DNA of 7,104 bases. Source: Nocardioidaceae bacterium UBA4001 (GTDB lineage: Bacteria; Actinomycetota; Actinomycetes; Propionibacteriales; Nocardioidaceae). Positions 1-7,104 of this stretch are shown piece after piece. The stretch is from the NCBI GenBank assembly GCA_002384855.1, contig DGBP01000075.1, forward strand, positions 115,291-122,394. The letters are read 5' to 3'. A program made the position numbers and the translations under genes. The notes beneath the pieces were generated by a model. That model had not been told where the DNA came from, made no database searches, and saw nothing but the letters and a program-made list of their open reading frames with translations. The first letter of the stretch is position 1; each line of letters starts with the position of its first letter.

Positions 1-1773
1 GTCGACGTGGTCGCCGTGGACGCTGACCTCGAAGGCGGTGTCCGCGCCGTTGACCTCGAGGACGACCCGGTCGACCGTGGCTCGTCCGGCCCGGATGCTC
101 GTCGCGTCGAGGGCCGAATCGTCCTGGTGGTCGAAGCGGTAACCGTCGCGTCCGGCGAACCACCCGATCTCGTGGACCAGCTCGTCCTCGCCGACCCGGG
201 CGCCGTCGACGTACCCCTCCACCAGCCGCGTCACGTGAGGCTGTGAGGCGACGTTGCGCCAGCCGACCGGGATGCGTTGCTGCACCGTGCGGGCCGCGCC
301 GTCGACCTCCGCGAGCGCCAGGGCGGCGGCATGGGCGCTGACCTCGGACGGGATCACCTCGCCCCAGCGGTAGCCGTGCTCGCCGAGGGACCGGAGCTCC
401 TGCTCCTCGAGGAAGTGCGTGCTCACGGCACCGTCGAGGAACCTCTCGTGCGTGAGCACCTCGACGAGCAGGTCGCGGTTCGTGCGCACCCCGTGGATCC
501 GCGCGCGACGCAGCGCCGCGGCGAGCCGCCTAGCGGCCTCGTCGCGGGTCGGTGCCCAGGCGACCACCTTGGCCAGCATCGCGTCGTAGTGCGTGCCGAC
601 CTCGTCCCGCTCTTGGAAGCCGGAGTCGAGGCGGATGCCGCACGTCGCCGGGTTGGCGAACTCCGCGGCGACGCCCGGGACCTCGAAGCGGGTGATCCGG
701 CCGTGCTGCGGCTGCCATCCGGCCGCCGGGTCCTCGGCGTACACCCGCACCTCGATCGCATGACCGTGTGGTGGGTACTCGTCGGTGGTCGGGGGGCCGT
801 CGATGGTCGAGGAGCGAGCCTGCGAGCGTCTCGAAACCACCGGCCGCCCCTCCGCCACCGCGATCTGCATCGCCACCAGGTCGGTGCCGGTGACCAGCTC
901 GGTGACGGGGTGCTCGACCTGGAGCCGGGTGTTCATCTCGAGGAAGAAGAACCGGTCGCCGTCGAGGAGGAACTCGACCGTGCCGGCCCCGACGTAGGCG
1001 ATCGTCGCGGCGGCCTTGCGGGCGGCCTCGTGCAACGCGGAGCGGGTCGCCTCCGCCAGGCCGGGCGCCGGCGTCTCCTCGACGACCTTCTGGTGACGGC
1101 GCTGGATCGAGCAGTCGCGTTCGCCGAGCACGGCGACGTGGCCGTGGGTGTCGCCGACGACCTGCACCTCGACATGACGGCCGTGCTCGACGTACGGCTC
1201 GCAGAACACGGTGGGGTCGCCGAACGCGGAGGCCGCCTCGTTCGCGGCCTGCTCAACCTGTGCGTCGACCTGGTCGAGGAGGCGGACCACGCGCATGCCG
1301 CGCCCGCCGCCCCCGGCGGAGGCCTTCACCAGCAGCGGCAGATCGTCCTCGGTCACCGACGCCGGCGAGATCTCCGAGAGCACCGGCACGCCGGCCTTCT
1401 CCATCAGCTTCTTGGCCTCGACCTTCGAGCCCATCGACTCGATCGACGCCGGTGTCGGGCCTACCCAGGTGAGCCCGGCCTCGATCACCCGGCGGGCGAA
1501 GTCGGCGTTCTCCGAGAGGAACCCGTAGCCGGGGTGCACCGCGTCTGCACCCGACGTCAGGGCCGCCTCCACCACGAGGTCGCCCCGGAGGTAGGTCTCG
1601 GTCGGGGTGCTCCCCGGCAGCCGCACCGCGACGTCGGCCTCCCGCACGAACGGCAGGTCGGCGTCCGCGTCCGAGTGGACCGCGACGGTCTCGATGCCGA
1701 GGTCCCGGCACGTGCGGAACACCCGCCGGGCGATCTCCCCGCGGTTCGCCACGAGCAGTCGTCTGATGGTCAT
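1..1773 (-). CDS. Acyl-CoA carboxylase alpha subunit (biotin carboxylase), 3' end outside the window
   Basis: This is the ATP-dependent biotin carboxylase subunit of an acyl-CoA carboxylase (3-methylcrotonyl-, geranyl- or propionyl-CoA type). It carboxylates biotin with bicarbonate, and the beta subunit then passes the CO2 to the acyl-CoA in the cytoplasm. The visible 591 codons have no stop. They show the N-terminal LLVANRGEIARR (6-17), the ATP-grasp glycine loop GGGGRGM (154-160), ERDCSIQRRHQK (218-229), the signature EMNTRLQVEHPVTE (279-292) and the biotin carboxylase C-terminal domain with GHAIEVRVYAEDP (337-349). Residues after about 460 look like the linker (BT) region. The biotinyl carrier domain with its AMKM-type lysine should lie beyond position 1, as relatives have roughly 650-670 residues. 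ATG at 1771-1773 has a good GGAGG ribosome site. Residues 312-325 are extra relative to E. coli AccC and coincide with a 40-bp repeat (802-841). The family is very secure; the substrate is not. Confidence 0.95.
   Translation of the reverse strand, partial: MTIRRLLVANRGEIARRVFRTCRDLGIETVAVHSDADADLPFVREADVAVRLPGSTPTETYLRGDLVVEAALTSGADAVHPGYGFLSENADFARRVIEAGLTWVGPTPASIESMGSKVEAKKLMEKAGVPVLSEISPASVTEDDLPLLVKASAGGGGRGMRVVRLLDQVDAQVEQAANEAASAFGDPTVFCEPYVEHGRHVEVQVVGDTHGHVAVLGERDCSIQRRHQKVVEETPAPGLAEATRSALHEAARKAAATIAYVGAGTVEFLLDGDRFFFLEMNTRLQVEHPVTELVTGTDLVAMQIAVAEGRPVVSRRSQARSSTIDGPPTTDEYPPHGHAIEVRVYAEDPAAGWQPQHGRITRFEVPGVAAEFANPATCGIRLDSGFQERDEVGTHYDAMLAKVVAWAPTRDEAARRLAAALRRARIHGVRTNRDLLVEVLTHERFLDGAVSTHFLEEQELRSLGEHGYRWGEVIPSEVSAHAAALALAEVDGAARTVQQRIPVGWRNVASQPHVTRLVEGYVDGARVGEDELVHEIGWFAGRDGYRFDHQDDSALDATSIRAGRATVDRVVLEVNGADTAFEVSVHGDHVD
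802..841 (-). repeat. 40-bp imperfect inverted repeat inserted in frame in the biotin carboxylase gene
   Basis: Read on the minus strand, the left arm is GGTGGTTTCGAG and the right arm is CTCGACCATC. GGTGGT pairs with ACCATC (one G-T wobble), a TT bulge follows, and CGAG pairs with CTCG. The roughly 18-nt centre contains CTCGC twice. From memory, near-identical sequences recur many times in Nocardioides and related genomes, usually between genes; I could not check this. It codes for residues 312-324, in a segment with no counterpart in E. coli AccC, and includes AGA (829-831), a rare arginine codon in such DNA. Only one copy is seen in this window. Confidence 0.7.
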
Positions 1774-1964
1774 GTGGGGCCTCCGTGAGAAGGGTGGACT
1801 GAGGGTCGCCCGCCAGGAGCATCAAGGGGCTCGGCCGCGGCGGCGCCGGCGCGACGCCGTACCGCGTGGCCGGGCAGGGACCGCAGGGCGCCGGCGGACC
1901 GCCGCGCCGCCCCAGCGACGGCGGGCGGCACGCAGTCCGCCGGACCGGGCGGGAGGGCAGGCAT
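1770..1964 (-). CDS. Possible small protein, 64 aa, Ala/Arg/Pro-rich, between the two carboxylase subunits
   Basis: I do not recognise this product. The ORF starts at ATG 1962-1964, with a GAGGGAG ribosome site (1971-1977) 6 nt upstream that overlaps the stop codon of the carboxyltransferase gene. An in-frame ATG at 1968-1970 is too close to that site. It ends at TGA 1770-1772, giving an ATGA overlap with the alpha subunit start, the same junction type as elsewhere in the operon. The first 45 or so codons are almost all G/C-ending; the last 20 (CTT, GAT, GCT, CCT, TCA, TCT, ACA) are not. The product begins MPALPPGPADCVPP, is basic, and has no membrane segment, signal peptide or motif of the known AccE epsilon subunits. 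Against it: the same frame also stays open far back into the carboxyltransferase gene, as stop-poor high-GC DNA often does. It may be an untranslated spacer. Confidence 0.3.
   Translation of the reverse strand: MPALPPGPADCVPPAVAGAARRSAGALRSLPGHAVRRRAGAAAAEPLDAPGGRPSVHPSHGGPT
1780..1784 (-). promoter_or_regulatory. Ribosome binding site of the carboxylase alpha subunit
   Basis: GGAGG lies 6 nt before the ATG at 1771-1773, an ideal spacing. It fixes the start just before the conserved LLVANRGEIA segment and makes longer in-frame starts unnecessary. Confidence 0.8.
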
Positions 1965-1975
1965 GACCATCTCCC

Positions 1976-3588
<1,613 letters not shown>

Positions 3589-3592
<4 letters not shown>

Positions 3593-4737
3593 GCGGTGTA
3601 CCCCAGCAGCCGAGCGGTCAGGTCGTTGAGCACTTCGGTGGCTCCTCCTCCGATTCCGAGGATCCGGGCGTCGCGGTAGGCCCGCTCCACCTCGATCCCG
3701 TGCATGTAGCCGGTGCCGCCGTGGATCTGGACGGCGGCATCGACGACGAACCCGCTCGCCTCCACGGCGAACGCCTTGGCCTGCAACGCCTCCACCAGCG
3801 GGTTCTCCCCGGCCACGAAGCGGCGGGCAACCTCCCGGGTGTAGGTCCGGGCGACGTCGACCTTGCGGTGCATCTCCACGAGCCGATGCTGCACGACCTG
3901 GCGGGCGACCAACGGCTTGCCGAAGGTCTCGCGCCGCCTGGCCTGCTCGACGGTCAGGTCGAGGGCACGCTGCGCGACGCCGTACCCGTGGACCGCGAGG
4001 GCGAGCCGCTCGGTGACGAACTGCTCGGCGATCAGGGCGAAGCCGCCGTTCTCCTCACCGACGAGGTTGCCGGCCGGCACGCGCACGTCGGTGAACGACA
4101 GCTCCGCGGTGTCCGAGCAGTGCCAGCCCATCTTGTCCGGCGCCCGGGTCACCTCGAAGCCCGGCGTGCCCTTCTCGACCACCAGCAGGCTGAGGCCCTG
4201 CCAGCCCGGGCCGCCGGTGCGCACGGCGGTGGTCACGAAGTCTGCGCGGACGCCCGAGGTGATGAACGTCTTGGCCCCGTTGACGACCCAGTCGCCGGTG
4301 GCAGGGTCGCGTACGGCGGACGTGCGGATGCTCGACACGTCCGACCCGCCCCCCGGCTCGGTCACCGCGAGCGAGCCGATCGTCTCGCCCGCCAGCGTCG
4401 GCCGCACGAAGCGGTCGACGAGATCGTCAGTGCCGGCCGCGACGATGTGGGGAAGCGCGATCCCGGAGGTGAAGAGTGCGGCGAGAAGTCCCGAGCTGGC
4501 CCCGGCCTCCGCCATCGCCTCGGTCACCGCGACAGCGTCGAGGAAGGTGCCGCCGGAGCCGCCCTTCTCCTCGGGCACACCGAGACCGAGGAGACCCAGC
4601 CGAGCGGCGGCCCGGTGCAGCTCGCGCGGGACCTCCCCCGCGTCCTCCCACTCCTGCAGATACGGGACGACCTCCTTGCGGACGAAGGATCGGGCACTCT
4701 CCCGGAGCGCCTCCTGCTCGGGGCTGAAGTAGGTCAC
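3589..4737 (-). CDS. Acyl-CoA dehydrogenase (FAD), GTG start
   Basis: This flavoenzyme oxidises an acyl-CoA to the 2-enoyl-CoA and hands electrons to ETF. It has 382 residues, normal for the family. The N-terminal helical domain is about 1-118. The middle beta domain holds the flavin signature AVTEPGGGSD (124-133) and WVVNGAKTFIT (150-160). The C-terminal helical domain has RRRETFGKPL (267-276), QIHGGTGYM (337-345) and RAYRDARILGIGGG (352-365). The usual catalytic Glu of medium-chain enzymes (YEG) is Gly here (364). E243 in TERLALA matches the alternative base position used by isovaleryl-CoA and long-chain dehydrogenases, which suits a branched substrate. GTG 4735-4737 overlaps the AtuA-family stop (GTGA) and has GGAGG 7 nt upstream. 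A longer in-frame reading into the upstream gene (to 5001) is not needed. The stop overlaps the carboxyltransferase start. Confidence 0.93.
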
Positions 4738-6482
4738 AGCAGGTCCTCCGTGATGCTCACATGGCGGGAGCGCAGCCACTCGCCCAGGGCCTTCGCCTGG
4801 GGGTCGAAGCGGGTGGAGGCCGCGACGCCCTGCCCGAGCAGGCCGCGGATCACGACGTTGACCGCGCCGAGGTTCGGCAGCGGGTACACCTCGACCGGCA
4901 GGTCGGCCGCCTCCGGCACCAGCTCGCGGACGCGCTCCGGGGTGACGAGCTTGGTCAGCCACGCGACCCGCTCCTCTGCGTGCTCGCTGCGATCCACCCA
5001 CAGCCCGACGTTGGCGTCCCCGCCCTTGTCCCCGGACCGGGAGTGCACGAACGTGCCCAGGGGCAGCCGTCGGGTCACCTGGTCACGCGGTGCCTGGGCC
5101 GCCACCGCATCCACCTGCTCCGCGATGTCGGACCCCGACCCCGGTCCTCCGTCCCACGCCGTGACGCCGGGGGGGTTCGCGATCTCCTCGGCGCGGCCGT
5201 CGGCGTGGACCACCGTGTGCTGGACGTCGGCGCGGTCGACGTACTCGGCCCGGTAGACGCCGTACGGCGACGCCGGCGCGGGTGGCGCGGTGAGGGTGAA
5301 GCCGGGGTACGACGCGAGAGCGAGCTCGACGGCGGCCCCGGTGAAGGCGCGGCCCACGACGTTCGCGTCCGGGTCCTTGACCGAGCAGCGCAGTCGGCAG
5401 CTCGCGGCCTCCTCGGTGTCGGCGTCCTCGCGCTCGGTCCGTGCCAGCGACCACTCGACGGCGGCCGGCGGACGAGTGGCGAGGGCGGCCTCCATCTGCG
5501 CTCGGACCCAGTCGGCCTTGGCGTCGATGTCGAGGCCGACCAGGACGAACTCGACGGAGTTGCGGAAGCCGCCGAGCTCGTTGACGCAGACCTTCAGCGA
5601 CTCGGGGGGCGCCTCACCTCTCACGCCGGAGACACGCACCCGGTCGAGCCCGTCCTCGGCCAGCTCGATCGTGTCGAGCCGCGCGGAGACGTCGGGTCCG
5701 AGGTAGGTGGGCCCGACGATCTCGTACACCAGCTGGGCGGTCACCGTGTCCCGCGTGACCGCCCCGCCGGTGTCGGGGTGCTTCGTGATGACGGCGCTCC
5801 CGTCGGCTGCGACCTCGGCGATCGGGAAGCCGAGCGGTCGGGCGTCGGGCCTGAACGACCTGAACCCTGAGAAGTTGCCCCCCGTCGCCTGCGTCCCGCA
5901 CTCGATGACGTGTCCGGCCACCATGGCGCCGGCGAGCTCGTCGTACTGGTCAGGGCTCCAGCCGAAGTGCGCCACCGCCGGCCCGACCACGACGGAGGCG
6001 TCGGTGACCCGGCCGGTGACGACGACGTCCGCGCCGCGTCCCAGGGCGGCGGCGATGCCGAAGCCGCCGAGGTAGGCGTTGGCGGTGAGCGCGTTCTCGA
6101 TGCCGAGGTCGCCGACCCGGGGCATCAGGTCGTCGCCCTGCACGTAGGCGATCCGGGGTGACAGCCCTTGCGCCGCGGCGATCTCACGCAGCTTGTCGGC
6201 GAGACCGGCGGGGTTCAACCCACCCGCGTTCGAGACGATCTTCACCCCCCGCTCGAGCGCGACGCCGAGACAGTCCTCGGCCTGCCGGACGAAGGTGCGC
6301 GCGTAGCCGAGGGTGGGGTCCTTCATCCTGTCCCGGCCGAGGATCAGCATGGTGAGCTCGGCGAGGTAGTCGCCGGTGAGCACGTCGAGCTCCCCGCCTT
6401 CCAGCATCTCGCGCATCGCCGAGAGCCGGTCGCCGTAGAACCCGCTGCAGTTGCCGATCCTCAGCGCCGCCGTGGGGCTCAT
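4734..6482 (-). CDS. Acyclic terpene utilisation AtuA-family protein (DUF1446), with fused C-terminal AtuA-like domain
   Basis: This 582-residue protein belongs to the family named after Pseudomonas AtuA, a gene of the citronellol/geraniol pathway whose reaction is, as far as I know, not established. The DUF1446 part (about 8-450) opens with RIGNCSGFYGDRLSAM (8-23), followed by LTGDYLAELTM (35-45), VSNAGGLNP (83-91), ANAYLGGFGI (134-143), VVTGRVTDAS (154-163), HVIECGTQATGGNFSGF (191-207) and VCVNELGGFRNSVEF (298-312). The C-terminal domain (about 472-582) carries FVHSRSGDKGGDANVGLW (478-495) and LPNLGAVNVVIRGLL (535-549). In some organisms this domain is a separate small protein; here it is fused. 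No signal peptide or membrane helix is seen, so it should be cytoplasmic. ATG 6480-6482 has GGAG 7 nt upstream and overlaps the stop of the preceding gene (ATGA). The stop overlaps the dehydrogenase GTG. Family assignment is secure; function is unknown. Confidence 0.92.
   Translation of the reverse strand: MSPTAALRIGNCSGFYGDRLSAMREMLEGGELDVLTGDYLAELTMLILGRDRMKDPTLGYARTFVRQAEDCLGVALERGVKIVSNAGGLNPAGLADKLREIAAAQGLSPRIAYVQGDDLMPRVGDLGIENALTANAYLGGFGIAAALGRGADVVVTGRVTDASVVVGPAVAHFGWSPDQYDELAGAMVAGHVIECGTQATGGNFSGFRSFRPDARPLGFPIAEVAADGSAVITKHPDTGGAVTRDTVTAQLVYEIVGPTYLGPDVSARLDTIELAEDGLDRVRVSGVRGEAPPESLKVCVNELGGFRNSVEFVLVGLDIDAKADWVRAQMEAALATRPPAAVEWSLARTEREDADTEEAASCRLRCSVKDPDANVVGRAFTGAAVELALASYPGFTLTAPPAPASPYGVYRAEYVDRADVQHTVVHADGRAEEIANPPGVTAWDGGPGSGSDIAEQVDAVAAQAPRDQVTRRLPLGTFVHSRSGDKGGDANVGLWVDRSEHAEERVAWLTKLVTPERVRELVPEAADLPVEVYPLPNLGAVNVVIRGLLGQGVAASTRFDPQAKALGEWLRSRHVSITEDLL
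4745..4749 (-). promoter_or_regulatory. Ribosome binding site that fixes the GTG start of the acyl-CoA dehydrogenase
   Basis: GGAGG lies 7 nt before GTG 4735-4737, inside the last codons of the AtuA-family gene. No in-frame ATG starts a family-length protein, so this site decides the start. Confidence 0.8.
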
Positions 6483-7104
6483 CCCTGAGCTCCGGACCTG
6501 CTGGCCGGGGCGCGACCGGCACCCGGTGGACCTGCGAAGGCCTGCGCGACGTCGAGCCACCGGTCCGCCTCGGCGCCGGTGGCGACCAGGGCGAGATCCT
6601 CGCGGTGCCGTCGCTGCGTGACCAGGAGGCAGAAGTCGTACGCCGGACCCCGGACCGACTGGGCGGCGTCCTCGGGCCCCCAGGCCCACGTCACCCCCGA
6701 CGGCGCGGTGAGCTCGACCAGAATCTCCTCGGCCGGTGCCTCGAGCCGGTGTGCGGCGAACGAGAAGCTGCGGGTGCGCACCCCGAGGTGGGCGAGGTGC
6801 CGGAGCCGGTCGCTGACCGACGGCGGGGCGCCGAGGCCCTCCGCCACGTCGAGACCGTGGGCCCAGGTCTCCATGAACCTCGCCGTCGCCATCGACTTCG
6901 CGCTCATCGGCGGCCCGAACCAGGGCAGCTTCGTGCCCTCGGGCAGCGCGATCAGCGCGTCCGCGAGAGCCGCCCGTCCCCTGCGCCAGCGCTCGAGCAG
7001 GTCGGTCGGGTCGAGGCTCGCGAGGCGATCCGCCTCCGCGTCCACGAACCCCTCGGGGTTCTCGATCGCCTGGAGGACCACGTCGTCCCAGGCCTCCTTG
7101 TCGG
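6479..7104 (-). CDS. TIGR03084-family protein (DinB / mycothiol-isomerase-like), 5' end outside the window
   Basis: The last 207 residues of a protein that is usually about 260 aa; the frame stays open through position 7104, so the start lies outside the window. It matches the actinobacterial TIGR03084 family, related to the metal-binding N-terminal domain of mycothiol-dependent maleylpyruvate isomerase (DinB-like four-helix fold). Recognisable stretches are KLPWFGPPMSA, ATARFMETWAHGLDVAEGLG (a conserved helix with a probable metal-binding His), LRHLAHLGVRTRSF, WAWGPEDAAQSVRGPAYDF, LLVTQRRHREDLALVATG and the family-typical tail WLDVAQAFAGPPGAGR. The first metal-site His of such proteins would be in the missing N-terminus. 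It is the first operon member visible and its TGA overlaps the AtuA-family ATG. GTG 7079-7081 is only an internal valine codon, because coding wording (DKEAWDDV) continues upstream. The family is well recognised; its biochemical role is not known. Confidence 0.9.
   Translation of the reverse strand, partial: DKEAWDDVVLQAIENPEGFVDAEADRLASLDPTDLLERWRRGRAALADALIALPEGTKLPWFGPPMSAKSMATARFMETWAHGLDVAEGLGAPPSVSDRLRHLAHLGVRTRSFSFAAHRLEAPAEEILVELTAPSGVTWAWGPEDAAQSVRGPAYDFCLLVTQRRHREDLALVATGAEADRWLDVAQAFAGPPGAGRAPASRSGAQG
6490..6493 (-). promoter_or_regulatory. Ribosome binding site of the AtuA-family gene
   Basis: GGAG lies 7 nt before ATG 6480-6482, within the 3' end of the upstream gene. It puts the start right before the conserved RIGNCSGFYGDR segment, so an in-frame open stretch reaching 6689 is not part of the protein. 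Confidence 0.65.

Noticed and set aside
1..1773. Possible pseudogene, because a repeat interrupts the biotin carboxylase gene
   Set aside because: All 591 codons read through without a stop and every catalytic motif on both sides is intact, so the repeat was absorbed in frame.
277..1788. Long plus-strand open frame of about 500 codons opposite the biotin carboxylase gene
   Set aside because: Its translation is Arg/Gly/Leu/His-rich with no motif, and it lies over a certain gene on the other strand. Such frames are expected where G/C-ending codons remove stops on the opposite strand.
1833..1947. GC-rich palindromes in the spacer (GCGCCGGCGC at 1843-1852; GTCC-GCC-GGAC at 1935-1945) as a terminator or attenuator
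   Set aside because: Stems are short, no T-run follows, and such palindromes are expected by chance at this GC level.
4761..5870. Plus-strand open frame of about 370 codons opposite the AtuA-family gene
   Set aside because: Low-complexity translation, no motif, fully antisense to a conserved protein.
6483..6689. In-frame upstream extension of the AtuA-family protein
   Set aside because: It overlaps the conserved end of the TIGR03084 gene, and a ribosome site plus ATGA overlap support the start at 6482.

Overview
The window is about 70% GC or higher, with codons that nearly always end in G or C. This points to a high-GC actinobacterium. The protein wording, together with a short repeat that I remember from Nocardioides genomes (802-841), suggests the Nocardioidaceae. 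That placement is an inference, not something proved here.

All credible genes lie on the minus strand and are read leftwards from 7104 to 1 as one tightly packed operon. In order they are: (1) a TIGR03084-family DinB/mycothiol-isomerase-like protein, cut at its 5' end by the window edge (6479-7104); (2) an AtuA-family (DUF1446) protein of 582 aa (4734-6482); (3) an acyl-CoA dehydrogenase of 382 aa starting at GTG (3589-4737); (4) a biotin-dependent acyl-CoA carboxylase beta (carboxyltransferase) subunit of 538 aa (1976-3592); (5) a 197-nt GC-rich spacer holding a possible 64-codon ORF (1770-1964); (6) the carboxylase alpha subunit, with biotin carboxylase domain, cut at its 3' end by the window edge (1-1773). 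Junctions 1/2, 2/3 and 3/4 are 4-base ATGA or GTGA overlaps, and the possible small ORF would form a fourth with gene 6. No promoter or terminator is seen; both operon ends lie outside the window.

Together the genes describe breakdown of a branched or isoprenoid acyl-CoA. The dehydrogenase makes an alpha,beta-unsaturated acyl-CoA, and the two-subunit carboxylase then adds CO2 to it in a biotin/ATP-dependent step, as in leucine (3-methylcrotonyl-CoA) or acyclic terpene (geranyl-CoA) catabolism. The AtuA relative favours the terpene-like version, but the true substrate cannot be read from the sequence. From memory, the order resembles M. tuberculosis Rv0976c-fadE13-accD2-accA2.

The most unusual feature is a 40-bp imperfect inverted repeat inside the biotin carboxylase domain. 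It keeps the frame open and adds about 14 residues relative to E. coli AccC, which looks like a repeat element domesticated inside an essential-fold enzyme domain.
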